Notes: generated from the letters alone by a model not told the origin. A DNA stretch of 64,000 nucleotides from Melampsora larici-populina 98AG31 (GCF_000204055.1 NW_006768771.1:642296-706295); one strand, 5' to 3'; shown: positions 35,225-48,660, counted from the first letter of the stretch. Numbers and translations: made by a program.

Positions 35225-36180
35225 TTCTCCTCTTATGATTTATAGGGACCCCCCAGCAAGGTTTTTTCTATGGAATACTATGATGTGACTTTTCTCACTC
35301 TTCCTTGTGAAAATGGAATCCAAATAGATGTCATTGCTTCTCAATGACACTCTCTTATCATTGAAGTTTCCAAGGGAAGCTTTATAACAGCAAGGCCAGA
35401 AAGTCCCTCAGTGACCTTAAACACAATTCCAATTGTAACCAACAACTCCACAAGTGGAAAAAGTATTGGCTATGCAACTGTTCTGGCAAACATCACATCT
35501 GTAATCAAACAAAGACTGATGTTGAGAGGTCATATGGTGGCTCCATTTATGTTCAATGCCCTGCTAAATCCTTTCTCCAGAAAACTCTTACTGGTGATCT
35601 GAAATTTGAGTGGCATTGGAAGCACAAATACCACAATACCTACTCACTTGAAGATATGCACAACATGTACTGGCCATGGTTAAATGAGTGTGGCAGGTCC
35701 TGACCTTTTACTGGTTTTGTATGAGTTACACTTCATTGTTTAACCATGCTGATGCTTAAGCTACTAGGATGTTGGCTGTAAGCTTATAAGCATTGTCCCA
35801 AATGCTGTTAACTTTGACTATCAGATTGTTTATAGTGCTATCAGCAGAGTTAAAGAAAAGATAAGATCCCTAGATCCCATTGCCCTCCAGTCTACTCATC
35901 TTTTGTGTCAGAGTATGCAAAGACAAGGATGTCATCTCTTGAATGCAACCAATCACACAGAGCAAAAAGTTTGGATTGGTTTCCTTTCTCCTTGGCCACA
36001 AGAACAGCTCTCTAGGAACAGACATGATGATGTTTGCTTTGAATATACTCATGGTGTTTGTTTGGTTTTCCAGAATTTGCACCTATGAAGTTCAACCTCT
36101 TCACACTCCCACTTTGTCAACTGTTCACTGGCAGCACATTACCTGTTGCATGGTTTCTCACTTCTGACAAAAAGGCATAA
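35225..36180 (+). pseudogene. Degenerate Mutator-like (MULE) transposase
   Basis: Two coding-like pieces in different frames. At about 35375-35705 is a FAR1/FLYWCH-type zinc-binding region: KWKKYWLCNCSGKHHIC, YVQCPAKSFLQKTLTG and EWHWKHKYHNTYSLEDM. At about 35813-36180 is the MULE core: LDPIALQSTHLLCQ, GFLSPWPQEQLSRN, DDVCFEYTHGVCL and, after a frameshift, TLPVAWFLTSDKK. The core normally reads D-A-T-H; here E-Y-T-H suggests the catalytic Asp is lost. Stops and frame changes make it non-functional. Terminal repeats were not found, so the element limits are unknown. Confidence 0.65.
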
Positions 36181-37444
36181 GTGCATTGTCACTCAATTGT
36201 CTAGTTCTTGGTGATGCCAAAAGGGGTCTTAAATTAGGGAGAGTGTTTCAAGATTCCTTCTGCTCTGCACAAGAAGATTCAAGAACTTCAATCAAATTTG
36301 AAGGATTTTTATCTTGGTATTGTCAATGTGGGATCCAAAGTAGAGAACCCAAGTTGGGTTTTTCAAATTCCCAGATTCCCAGTTCCCAAGTTCACTTTTT
36401 TTTGGCTGGAGTTGGAATTCTGGGTGGTTTTGGCTGTAGATAAGAAACTGGGAAGCTGGGAAACAAGACCCATGTTTTCTAGTTGGTATACCTTACTTTA
36501 TTCCTTTTGTAGAAATGGTTTTGAAAATCTATGCATGTGCCATCCTTGATAAGAGTCTTCCAAAAATTTTGTTGACCACTTGCTACATCAAGTTTTGCAG
36601 TTTGGGTTCATTTGAGCCTTGATGTCAAATTACCAAGGACTTTCCTTGGCCACAAACAATAGGCTAATTGACAGGGGGAAGCCAAGTTCAGTTGTGGCTC
36701 TTCTTGTCTGCTTACTACAAGGTGCTATGTATGTATATGGATTGCAGTATGGGGAAAGGAGTACTATATAATGAGTCTTAGTACAAAACCTAACTGTCAA
36801 TTGTGACATGTGGGTCTGGGTGCCACAATTCCAGGTATGATCATTACATTAAACCATAAAGCAAAACCTGTGGGTCTCTGTCAATGTTATACTTCTGACA
36901 GAGCCAGGCTAGCAGTTGTGAAGCTGATTCCCCAGGCCAGCTACCACATCAGCAGCTTGAGGGGTAGGGAATGTCTAAGTCCACCAGAGCTGGGACTCTT
37001 CCTCAACGTCATAGCATGCAGTCATTACCTTGAACTCAAGATAATAATAGATCCAAACAACAGCACCACAATTTGATTTGGCTGGAATCCTTGAGAACAC
37101 AGCCATAGAAAACCTACAATATCAGTACTTGGGTCAAGCAGAAATTATGAAGGAAGATTTCCAGTCAATTCTCTATGCATTTGCCTTGATGTTATGTGAT
37201 GAATAAGCATCCCAGATTGACAAAAATTATGGTCAAAAGAAAAGATTGATTATCATTGGAAGCTTTGAGGTATGATCAATTAAGTATGCCAAGTCATCCA
37301 TCATGGCCTACACAGTCACCTCCAGTTACATTCACAATCATACACAACATACAAAAAAACCAACATATTGCAAAGGTATATCAAGACAGAATACCCAATA
37401 GATGATATAGTAACAGTCAAGTTTATATATATCCATATATAGCA
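36181..37444. other. Unassigned, probably remains of the MULE and flank
   Basis: No gene supported. Small open frames at 36186-36549 and 36810-37076 have no recognised motifs. Confidence 0.35.
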
Positions 37445-39903
37445 TCAGACTCGGATGACATCTTGAGTAATGACAGTTGAGCGGGTAATGTGAATATTCT
37501 CGACAGATATATCAGGGGATGAGACCAGACTTTCACCGCAGGTAGTAGATTTGGCTAGAGTTTTGATTGGGCGCAGGCCGGGGAAACTTCCCTCGTCAGT
37601 ATCTCTTTCTTCTTTCCAACACGCGGTGATATCCCAACCCAAAAGCTGGGAAGACAATCTTGGGATGCCTTTGGTGACCGAGTTCAGCGGGACCCGACAA
37701 AACTCGGATTCGTCTGTGGAACGTTCAGTGAAGATACGCCACTATTGAGATATTACAGACCAATCCCAAAGATAATAGAGAGGAATAAAGATGAGTCATT
37801 CTAAAGTTCTCAACCTCTGATCCTGATTGATAAAATGCAATGAAAATAGGACATTACCGATTGCAAAAGAAGTGCCGGGGCCATGAAAACTCCAGGAAAC
37901 TGACAGAGTATAGTGCCAGCAATTCTCCAAGGTATTCTATGCAATGATCCCCATCAGATAATTTTTTCGTGGACGAGGGAATATAAAGACAGTTCATGCG
38001 TACGAATCGATATGTCGGCTGACAAAAATCATAAGAATGGCCTCACACACTTGAGCACAGATACTTAGGACAATCACAAATGAAGATCTAGACAAAAACT
38101 CTAGTAAATTTCAGGAGAAAGTTAGCTCAATTAAATGCGGTGTTCAAGGCTATTCGTGAATTCTACAGACTTACGAAATTCTTTCTGCAATTCGCGCAAT
38201 ATTCTCGAAGACCATGTCGCATTGACAGTCATTGCATCGGCTTCACGCATACGCAAAACTTGTTCAAGCATATGCAGCAATACGCAGACTACAAAAATGT
38301 AGAACTGTGAGCTTGCACACCTTTGTCAGCAGTTGGCCTCACCTGATTGTAAGCAGCAACGGTAACGGTTCACATCTACAGGTGTATTTTGTTGATTGAA
38401 AAGGGACGGAGACTTACGAAAGCTAAGGCAGCTCCCAACACAATCCAAGTCATCGCAAAGCCAACCATTGTCGAGTCTACATGGCGCCAAGCTTCAAGTA
38501 TGGATTCCAGATGTGAAAACAACGTGCTCAAAGGTATGATTTCAAAATTGTGATGAGCATCCCAAGAAAGGGATGCTTTTTCGAGTAAGGCAAGTATCTG
38601 TTGTAAATCACTTTCTACCTGCGCTAAGTCCCGAATTGCGCGGACTGCCCAGTATGATATTCCAACGATCGCACCGAGCGACCACGATATCCAGATAGAG
38701 TTGTAGACCATTGGTGTAAGAATTCGAGAATATTTCTTGTTCTTCGTGCCCTCTACGTCACAAAGACTGTATGAATTGTATTAGCGATACCTTTAGAGAT
38801 CGTAAGACTCAACTTTAGGAATAATATTCAAAGGTCAAGTCTCACCAAGCGTAGCAAAGCGCCCATGAAGCCATAACCATACCTACATAAGAACTGTTTT
38901 TCTGGATGAATCAGAGGGTTTTATCATCTCTGTATCTAGTCGGATATGTATGCTTACGGAAGCCATCTACAAAACATGCGATAGGTGGAACATGTCGTTT
39001 GTTGTTGGGGTGGAATTGTAAGTAACGTTTGTTCATGAGCACTCGATGAAACCTTGACTTGGGGATCCCGAGAAAGAAGGGACATACGCGATTACAAACC
39101 TGCAGAACATCAAGAACCATTGGCATTGTTATGAAGTTGACGGATATTTGGGACATAAAGAGGACAATAGACAAAGTCATTTTTGTGTATAGTCACGAAC
39201 AACATACCACATTATTAGCAACTGTCTTGGACCTCGCTGTCTTCCGACGCCCGAGTAGTACTGTGTAGGCGGCAAGTATTTTTCGTGATGAGCCACAAAT
39301 CCATACACCGTGTTTGTACTTACCATGGCGTGATCAACCTCTGGACCTGACTCACCATATAGCTGAAGCAACCCGATAGCATGTACAGCACACTGGACAA
39401 AAGTTCGCACACAACAATCGTGGTACACCTATTTGGAACTAGATAAGGCATAACATTTCCTGGAAATGGAATCGCAACCCGGTGCAAGTAGAGACACACT
39501 CAGTCGACGTTATCTGAAATCCGAATTTTGAAGTCACGATGAATAATTGATCAACACTCACCAGATTCTGGATATACCCTACGGACCAAGTAAAGATACC
39601 TTTTCCGACTATTAGACCCCTTGAAAACAGGTATAAGCACGATGCCTGCGCAGCCAATTATGAATATGACTCTCATGAGGATAAAAAAAATCAGGAGCAA
39701 CAAGGTCCACATGGGAAATTCTGGAAATACTGTGGAGTACTTAAGATGCCGCGCAGAAGTCGAGTTTGTTATTCAGCCCACTTCTTTGTGATTGCGCGAG
39801 GAAAATCTCTACTTACTGCATACTTTGATGCTGCTCTAAAAGGATTGCGTGCCCACTCAGGGCTATTGAGCAGGGTGGGCGGAAGAGATGAGAGTAACGA
39901 CAT
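37445..39903 (-). CDS. Polytopic membrane protein, many small exons, family unknown
   Basis: Starting at 39903, exon 1 (39903-39817) reads MSLLSSLPPTLLNSPEWARN. Exon 2 (39739-39562) holds a clear membrane span (MWTLLLLIFFILMRVIFIIG), then KGSNSRKRYLYLVRR. Exon 3 (39498-39324) holds another (CTTIVVCELLSSVLYMLSG). Further spans are seen at about 39175-39110 (IVLFMSQISVNFI), 38700-38640 (SWSLGAIVGISYW), 38470-38410 (MTWIVLGAALAF) and 38100-37860. A long helical loop with AQVESDLQQILALLEKA lies between two of them, and the soluble C-terminal tail ends at 37445. At least six spans resemble a seven-span protein. I could not find a canonical splice path through 39324-39180, so exon limits there are unresolved or the gene is damaged. 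It resembles no STE3 receptor motif that I can see. Confidence 0.55.
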
Positions 39904-41128
39904 TTGCTGATCATAAAAAAGAAGGGCAAAATGGCGAAGTAGAAATTGTAAGCGAAATCCGAAAATGAGGAAAACTTGAATTCAGCAAACTCATTTTTGT
40001 ACCATCACTGGTGTGTAGCATTCCGCGATAGTTTAGTCTGATAAAACACCACGAGAAACATGAGCTGGTTTGATGGTTTATTACGTCCTCAGATCATGGC
40101 AGTTCCTTCCGTGTAGTTGCGGCTCCCATACCCCGGGGTTGGTGTCCCAATTAACCTGGCGCAGCATGAGAGAGAGGAAGTATATGTAGACACCAAATCC
40201 AAGTCAGATTCGGTTGTACAATACATCCTAGCCAGCGAATCCCTTTGCACGTTTTTATCTCCATGGCCGTCATCAATCATTTGAACCACTTAAACCCTTT
40301 CGGTCCTAAATCTTCTCTTTTCACGAAGTTTGTGGAGGGTTTTACGAGCTTGTAGTATGTACACTCATAGGAAAGAAGATACATACTCCACAGCTACTTG
40401 TGGAGGTGAGAGAAAATGGATATCAGGATGAGAAAAAAGATACCAAAAAAATCATGAGTAAATTTGGGTGAATTGTTCCTTCTAAATGTGATCCTTTAAA
40501 AAAGGTTTCACGGAGGAGTTAACAAAAACTCCCCGAAAATCCACTCCGCCCGTGGTTAAAATTCTCGCAGAGTAATTGTAGCTGTGGAGAATGATCGTAA
40601 AGAATCAAAAAACTCTAGACTTTCAATAGCATAGATAGACTTTCAATCAATAAGATGATCATTGGTTTGATGTATTGGCTTGGTCCGTGGGTTTTCCCCG
40701 AGGTGGTCACTGAAGTTTTCCCCCGCCTGGTCAAGTTGGGATTGAAGAGAAGAAGTTTAGTGAAGTTTACCCTTGTGAGTGCCAGGGTGGATGTGCGTGT
40801 GTATGTATTACCTCGGTGAGTCTTGTTAATGCTGACTGTTTCGAATCGATTTGAGATGGAACCTCACTTAATGGTCTCATTCTGTTTAGGTCGGATTTTG
40901 AAAAAGACTGAAACTAGAAAGTGGAGGATCGGATCACTTTAGAGAATAAAACGAATCGATCGATCAAGAGAACACATCAAAAGGAAAGGAAAGATCGATT
41001 AAAAGTGGAACTTTGGAATTCGAAACTCAGCAAGTCAAATCAAAAGATAAGAAACGAAAGAAACAGAGGAGATTGGTCAATTCCTTCATTCATCATCGAA
41101 CGATATCAACAACATTCTCATTATCATC
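39904..41128. other. Divergent intergenic region
   Basis: Lies between two genes transcribed away from each other, so it should hold both promoters. No element or further gene was recognised; a minus-strand frame at 40089-40289 has no support. Confidence 0.45.
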
Positions 41129-42920
41129 ATGACTATCATAGAACACTCGAAATCATGTTCAAGTTCATCAACTAATCTGATCAAGAACTCTAATGATAAG
41201 ATTTATTCAAACTTTGAAAAACTTCCAAGTGATATAGCAGAACAAATCATATTACAATGTTCAATTCAAACTATTATCTCATTATCACTTACATCAAAAT
41301 CTTGTTATCATTTAACTCATTCTGATTCACTTTGGAGAAAGATTTGTAAATCATTAATTTCAAATTGGATTTATGAACCTTTAAAATTTAATAAATCAGA
41401 AGAAGAAAGTGAAAAATCGGATTGGACTTTAGATTTTCAGTCTTGGCCAAATAGGTCGATTGATCAAGTTAAGATTTTTAATTGGTTTCAACTTACTACT
41501 GGTTTTATTTTACCTAATCTTCAATACTTTGGTAAGTTTGATTTCTTGATCTTCAGAAGCGAGAATTTTCAACTAGATTGATCTTCCATTAAACTTGACA
41601 ATGTTCATTTTCTCATAGGTTGGCATGCATCAAATCGAAACTCATTAGGAAGATTAATCTTAGTGACTTTTGATCCAAAGAAATGTGAAATAGTAGGAGA
41701 AGAGATCAAATCGATTAATACTTTTGATATTACACATTATCAACAAACCCAACAAATTGAAGGTTTACCAAGAACTCGACCTGAACATCCTATTCATGCC
41801 ACAAGATTATCACCAAGAATGGACGTCTATCGATTACCAATAGATACAGAATCTCCTTATGCAGAGTATTCTATTAATCTTTTCGATCCGGCTTACATCT
41901 CTTTACCTTATTTTCGATTGAACCCTTCATTTTTGACTTCTTTTAGTTCACCTTTAAAACTTTTACCTAGTTTAGATTCTTTAGAAACACTCAAGTCTTC
42001 GTCTTTAGATTTTTTATCTTTTGAAATCATTCAAACTTTAAGATTAACTCAATCTAGATTAAAGCTTCCGATTTCTGAACTTCATTTACATCCTTCTTCT
42101 TCTTCGTCAAAAAAAGATTTAATTAGTAACTTTAAATTATCAATCTTATCTACTCCTAAATTTAAGATTCCAATGACTTCTTCAAATCATCCAAGTATTA
42201 GATGGCAATCAACACCAACGATCCGTCCAACTCTTTCAGCTACGATTATGCATAATGGAAGACGTTATATAACAAGAAGTGAAGAAGACGAAATTTCAAA
42301 AGATGAAGATGAAAGATTCTTTCCAATCTTAGGATCTAATACTTTATTAAACGGATTACAAGGACTTTGGGTAGGATATTATGGATTTCATCATGGAGTC
42401 GAATTTGGAAACCTTTCGATCGATCCTATTTCAAACCAACCTAATTTATTACAAATCACATTTGTTAAAATCACGGGGGATAGAAATGTACCAAGTGGGA
42501 TTGTGAGTTGGAAAACTATTGTGGATCGGAAAAGAAATCAAAATGGTCAGATTAAAGGAGTTGTGGATTTGGATTGGATCGAACGTTTGGATTCTGGTCA
42601 AGTTGATCCTAGTGAATGGAGTTCTGGTCGTGTAAAAGGTCAAGGTAGAGGTAAGTAATCCCAATTTTTTTTCGATTTTTGATTTGACTTTGTTTTACTG
42701 ATTCCCTTGGTGCACTTTTTTCTGTTTAGTTGCCAATTTGAATTATGAGAATCCAGTTTGGATAAATACTTCTATAAGTTTTATTGAAGAAAATCAATCA
42801 GATGTAGAAAATGCAGAAGGAGAAGAAGAAAAAGAAGAAGAATGGAATGGATCTAATGTTAAGTCAATCAGAGTAGTTTGGCATGAATTAAATCATGTTT
42901 CTAGTTTTTATAAAGTTTAA
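41129..42920 (+). CDS. F-box protein
   Basis: Exons 41129-41531, 41619-42650 and 42730-42920 join in frame to 541 residues. An F-box lies near the N-terminus, about residues 28-70: FEKLPSDIAEQIILQC, then SLSLTSKSCYHLT and SLWRKIC. F-box proteins are substrate adaptors of SCF ubiquitin ligases through SKP1. The remainder has GLQGLWVGYYGFHHGVEF, typical of the C-terminal half of fungal F-box proteins that share this layout, and an acidic C-terminus. No WD or leucine-rich repeats are visible, so the substrate is unknown. The start puts the F-box at the usual distance from the N-terminus. A second F-box gene of similar layout lies at 57680-60068. Confidence 0.85.
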
Positions 42921-45636
42921 ACCAAAAAAAAAGTTTATTTTAAAAAAATCTCTCTCAACTTTCAAGAAGAAGAAAAAAACAGAACGTGTTCAAGAATTGG
43001 AAAGAATAAAAGGATTTGTCTTTTTGTTTTGTTCTGTGTTTTTTATTCATTTTTTTCAATAAACGTCTTTGTAAAAGTGGTCATCTTTTCTTTTGGATTT
43101 GTCATTGGGCTTCTTTGTATTTGTAAAAGCAGTAAGCAACTTGTACAAATTGATAAATGAAGTTATGTAATTAGCATATACATGAAGTATTAATGATTAA
43201 TCAAACTATTTTTTTTGTAATTTTTTCCAATAATTTATAAATGATTTTGTATCATATATAAAACTATATGATGAGAATACAAATATGGTGATTGTTTTTA
43301 AATTCTCATTGAAGTTTTCATGGTTTAACTTGCTACATCTCATTTGGGCAACCAAATCTTGTTCCAAAAGAAAAACTTGGTCTCAAACATGTCTTTGTGA
43401 CAAATTCTAATTCTAAACGGGTTTAATAATCTGCATATTTATCACTAAAACTTGCGATTCCAAAGAGGATTCATATGGTCAACTTCAATTGACATTAATT
43501 AGATCAAAAAGAAAACTAAGAAGACATCCAGAATCATTTAATTTCAATTATAGCTAGTGGTGATGATTACAAAGAGAAATCTGATGTAAAAGAAAAAGAA
43601 AGATTTCATCGTAAGATTGTTTCTCAGACTGTAATTATAATACGCATTTAGTAGAATAGAATATGTGACAGGTGAACTGCTATTTCAGAAAGTCTTTTTG
43701 CAACAGTGCTGGGACTCGGAGGAAGAAAGATAGTCCCTCCATATGCATTTCAAGAGGCTTTTTACATCCATTTGGCTTCTTCAGTCGGCCATCGCGATAT
43801 CACGACATTTCTCATTGGAGCTCTGTTGGACGTATCAAGGCTGTGTTGGATCATCCACAGTTCTTTATATGGGGATTTTTCAAGTGTGATTATTACCCAC
43901 TAATTTAATCTAGAACAAATAGTAAAAGGAAACAAGTACAACATCTTTTTGGGATTGTTTGTGTTACGTTGAATGAAATAAAAATGACAATTGACGCCGT
44001 TTATCAATCAATCATATTTGGTATCCGGACAGGGTGCAAAACCTTGCAAAACTCAACTGGGGCCCGGGGCAGTCTCGGGGCAATGCGAGGACCGTGCTTT
44101 CACTACACCACAAGGACACTTGGGATGTCCACCGGGTGTCCGATTTTTCTTGGTGGGGGACGGACGTCCCCCCACAGCACACCGAGAAACGTCCGTCGGA
44201 CTCCGACGTTCAGACGCCTGAGCAGAGCCCATCGGGCTGCCCAGCGCGCGCGAATCAACATCTATCTGACATCTCTCGAGGTTTGTTGAGAGGGCGAACA
44301 CAGCACTGATTCCAAGAAGACCCCTTTCTGCTACCCATTGGACATCCTGGCTGCTGACCACCGACAGAACTCTGAATCCATCTTGGATAGATATCCAGGT
44401 TGTTTTGGAGATCACTTGTTTCAATGTTGATTTGATTGATAACGGTAAATTACTTATCAAGCATTGTTATAATGAGAACTATGTGTAGCTTGGAGGATAC
44501 AAGATTGATGAAATGATAAAACAATGAGAGGATGAAACAATGAAATTATGAAACAATAAGATGATAAAAAAGATAAGATGACAAAAATGATACAACGATC
44601 GAACGATCAAACAATCAAACGATCAAACGATACAGCGATCTACGATAAAAACGATCCATCAGTAAAAATGATACAACGATAGAACCGATAAAAACGGTCT
44701 AACGATGATGCAACAACATCAACGATGAAAACAATGAGAACGATAAGAACAATAAGCACGATAATGACCAAAGTGAGATGGGTGTCATGATGAAAAAAGA
44801 GAAATTCACGAGTCGATACAAGCCATGCAGCACAAGGAGCTAAAGGAAGGGTTATCAAGCTTACGGGTCCGAGTCCAGAAACAAGGTTGGGCACTTCAAG
44901 GTGAGGCTCTGTTGGTTTGCTTTGTGAAAGCCAGATATATGTCAAGATCAAAGGGACAAAGGAGGATTAGGATGTTTTGTACATACCTCAGATGGTCAAG
45001 AGAAGGGGGAGTCTACGAGGAGAACAGTTTAAGGAGAATAGAGGAAAGAGATGAATAAGTTGAACGGGATGAAAGTGGCAGGGAGATATGTAAGAACGAA
45101 GCGAGGGGATGAAAAAGCTTTACATGATGATGATGTCATGCGAAACCTTTGACCAAATCAATCTTCAATTTAGCTGTCCTTGCCTAATTGAGGTTTTTGG
45201 TGTGGTGCTCATTGGACACCCATCTTGAGAATACTGGTGGCTGTCCTACCTCCATCATATGGACGACTGATCTTGGATCACGAGTGGTTGTCCGCAGTGT
45301 GCTGGAAGGGTGCCCACTTGATTGGGCATCCGTAGGTCTTCCAAGCACAGGGTGCTTGCACGTCATCCTGGCTAGGACGACATCAGTGCATCTTCAGGAT
45401 GCGGTGCGGATATATATGCGCTCAGACGTCTAGCCAGCGTCCTGTTAGTGGACGTCGGGTCGTGTCTCCAATCTCGGACACGCCCGACGCCCTGACGCAA
45501 ATAAGTGTCTTTGTGGTGTACAAGTGCCTTGAGTTAATTCCTAGGTGGTAATTAGGGTACTTAACCACTGGCACGTTTGGATGTCAGCTCAGAATTTCAA
45601 CTGATCCCAACTTCAAAATCCTTCAAAACATCGAAC
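42921..45636. other. Gene-poor stretch with GC-rich repeat remnants
   Basis: 42921-43650 is AT-rich. 44030-44300 and 45200-45500 are GC-rich with repeated GGACACCC/GGGTGTCC and GACGTC words in both orientations, which may be ends of an old inverted-repeat element. An open frame at 43672-43908 is unrecognised. A GAT/ACAAT-rich satellite-like tract lies at 44510-44770. Confidence 0.4.
44510..44770. repeat. Degenerate short-period repeat (GATNAAACGAT-like)
   Basis: About 260 bp built of loosely repeated 9-12 bp words such as AACGATCAAAC, GATAAAAACGAT and ATGAAACAAT, almost lacking longer unique sequence. The minus strand reads as a pseudo-protein of V-L-I repeats, which I do not take as coding. 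Confidence 0.65.
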
Positions 45637-46316
45637 ATGGCTCTCAACAGATCTCACCCAGTTAAGCCCTTCTCTCGTTTTTGGAATAAACTGATCTCAA
45701 CTGACAAGGAATGTAACTGACTTTCCTTTCTCATGATTTTGAACAGGTGAAATTAAGTGGTGATGTCAATAGAATCTTATTCGTTAAAAACTTGAATTAC
45801 AAAACAAAAGGAGAGGTTAGTACTCTATCTCTGACTAAATTTCAAAAATGATTATGTTGATTTGTTTGGTGGACTTTTCTTAAAGGACTTGTACGATTTA
45901 TTTGGAAAATATGGTGCTATTCGTCAAATTCGAATTGGAAATGATGCGAAAACTCGAGGTACAGCATTCGTCGTGTATGAAGACATTTTAGATGTTAGTT
46001 AGCTCTCGCTCTCCCACCATGAATTCACAAAACCTTTGAGTAACGATTGGGATTTGTGATATAGGCCAAAAATGCATTCGATCATCTTAATGGATTCCAT
46101 TTACAAGAACGATACTTAGTCGGTACGTGGTAGCTAGCTTCTTTTCATTCCCTCCATGGTCAACTTCATACTGACATGGTTGAACTCTTTGTACATAAAA
46201 AATCAGTCTTATACCATCAATTTCAACGTCAAGCGGCCAAAGCCGATTTAGCAAAACGAGAAGCCGAGCTAGCTGCTCTCAAGAAAGCTCATAATATCAG
46301 TGACGAAACTACATGA
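45637..46316 (+). CDS. SF3B6: Splicing factor 3b subunit 6 (p14 / SF3B6)
   Basis: Small RRM protein of the U2 snRNP SF3b complex that contacts the branch-point adenosine and binds SF3B1. Exons 45637-45660, 45747-45815, 45886-45993, 46065-46122 and 46207-46316 join in frame to 122 residues (human 125). RNP2 is [13 protein letters not shown]1 is [10 protein letters not shown], and [15 protein letters not shown] followed by a charged helix is characteristic of p14. Five very small exons include a 24 bp first exon. Intron 2 uses an AAG acceptor. SF3B4, another SF3b subunit, is about 6 kb away in convergent orientation. Confidence 0.95.
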
Positions 46317-46825
46317 ACTTGGGTACCCATGTCTATAATCTTTCTTGGAGCGCTCCTCAAACCGTTCTGGTTCAATCCTCGGTCATCTTGGCGAGCAGAA
46401 AACGAGCTCCAGAACCGCACCTCTATCGCCACACCGCCTCGGTCTCCCGACCGAAGAATCCATAGGCTCTGCATTATCTTATCTGACATTGCTATGATCA
46501 CACTTTGACTCACATCTTTGATCGGATCTAGACCAGCTCGTCTCGGGAAGTTTTTGCTCACTCCTTGTAAAATTTGAAATGTACTAGAATTTCTCTCCTG
46601 ACTTGTATACAATCAACCGAGCAATCAAATCCAGCAAGTCCATATGATGAGACATACGAATCGAAAGATTGCGCACCAGAATATCTTTAGCGGAGAGGCA
46701 CTGCATATAATTCAGCAACCCTCAATCAGTCAGACATTCACTTTGATCAACCCATTCCTATTGGTCTGTCAATCAAGGGCAGAGTACTTTCAGGCTTGGT
46801 CATATCATCAGCACAATGTCGAGTC
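46317..46825. other. SF3B6 3' flank
   Basis: No gene seen; a minus-strand frame overlapping the SF3B6 end (46289-46612) has no support. Confidence 0.4.
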
Positions 46826-47771
46826 TTGTCTAAATCAAAGCTACGCGCTTGTGGCAGTCAGAAACCCATGGCATACCGGTGTTTTCTCGGTGCATGACTC
46901 ATGCGTGGCATATAGACATATCTCACTTTTCTAGAGGTCAACTGCCCCTGCAATTTTTGACGTGTGGGATCGTTTGTTTTCTGTGTCTACTTTGGATGCA
47001 CTGGCCAGTCCAGGGGGACCAGACCACGAAATTGTTTTTCTGAAATGTAACAAAACTCGGATAGAAACATGATATTTTCAAGTGCATATCAATTAGGATT
47101 GGAAAATATCCTACAAACTGGCCCTGGCACATTGAACTCAGCAACCACAACCTTGGTCAAATGGGACACGCAGCCTTTGAGGTTCTATATTAGAACAAGG
47201 CGTACCATGACGCGGAACGTCGAAGCATTGCAATTCACATCAGTGAACAGATTGGGCTTGATGGCAAGGCCAGTGAAACTACATATGAATTCAATTGATT
47301 GCACTTGGCATAAGTTTATGAGGTAGTAGACCTGTCGCTTCGATGATATGGTAACAAAGTTGGTTTTTTTTAATTCACAGTTCTCTAGCCTTGGCTCTCA
47401 GCTGAAGATTGCCTTGAGTCTGAACAAGGCCGTAAAGATAATCAGCATGGTGTAGGGAAGATCGAGCGTTACGAGTGCACAGAAAGCCACGGCTGCGCCT
47501 GCATCAAGTTGGCCTCTCCTCGGAGGTTTCAAGGAGATGATGAGTAGCAGGATTTCTCCTATAAAACCTCTTTCATTCGACCACAAAGATTATTCCTCAT
47601 CCTATCCTATCCAAACTCATTCCAACTTCAATTTATATCATAGTCGTATATATATCAATTTTTGATTCGAGATCACTACATTGTATAAAATCATTTCCTA
47701 TCAATCAACAATTTTTCTTCAACTTTTTTCATCCTCGATTTCAGATACAAAAGCACTTCCACTCGCCCAAA

Positions 47772-48129
47772 ATGATGTCTTATATCACACCTCGTTTCAT
47801 TACTCTTGCTTTGATCATCACCATGTTATTTGCAGGGTATAATGGAGTTCCATGTTTGAACAATTTGGAAAAGGAGGGAGTAAGCCAATCCATCGAGGAA
47901 GGATCACTTTCAAGAAACACTCCATCTTTTACTCCTGTAAGTGTTTTTTTGGTATCTTTCGCACCTCAAACACATGACGGGATTTATTTCTTCCTACTAA
48001 TTATTCTATCATTTTGTTACAAATCATTATAAGCTTCGAGAGGCCAAGCCAGTCCGAATGGAACGTCGAATGTTACAAACACCACCTGCTGGTGGAATGA
48101 AGAAAGGATTCCCTGGTGGCGGATCATGA
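47772..48129 (+). CDS. Small secreted protein, copy A
   Basis: Exons 47772-47936 and 48034-48129 encode 86 residues. MMSYITPRFITLALIITMLF is a strong signal peptide; the rest is small, with one Cys after cleavage (VPC), basic RMERRMLQ and a Gly/Pro-rich end PPAGGMKKGFPGGGS. No known domain. The coding sequence and 3' flank are identical to copy B while the intron and 5' leader differ, suggesting selection or gene conversion. The intron uses an AAG acceptor. A candidate effector or other secreted peptide by size and signal only. It has two adjacent ATG codons; the first is taken. Confidence 0.75.
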
Positions 48130-48660
48130 AAACCTCATCAAATGGATTTCAATTTAAATCAAGTTCATCAGGATGAAATGATTGTTCTTTGTTCTGTAAA
48201 ATTCTCTTTTGTGTTGATTTGTTAAATAGAAAAATGTACAAAGTCTGTATAAAGTAAAGATAAAGAGAGAATTCTTATTATTTTTGTAACCTGTCCAGGA
48301 CCATATCAAAGTAAAAGCCTTCCAAAGACCAAACTCAACCAAGTCCCTTGTTCAGCTGTATCAAGCTGTAACAGCTCACAGCCTTTGTCCAAAGACATTG
48401 ATACAAATAATTGATATCTTTAACAAATCACGGCTATCCTTTATTGCTGCCTATAGTGTGAGGTCCTACCAATAAGGAAATCTACAAGGGCGTTTTGCCC
48501 TGAAGATTGAAATTTCATCACACGGTCAGATTCTTCCCAAAATGCTGTCTTATCCAAAAAAAGAAAGAATAAGAATATGTGAAAGATATAACCTGATAGA
48601 TTGTGATCTTTCAGAGACTCAAAATGTTGAATTTTGTGACAGGAAATATTTGTCCCAAAT

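Noticed and set aside
37445..39903. STE3-type pheromone receptor
   Set aside because: Several membrane spans, but none of the family's conserved loop motifs could be read.
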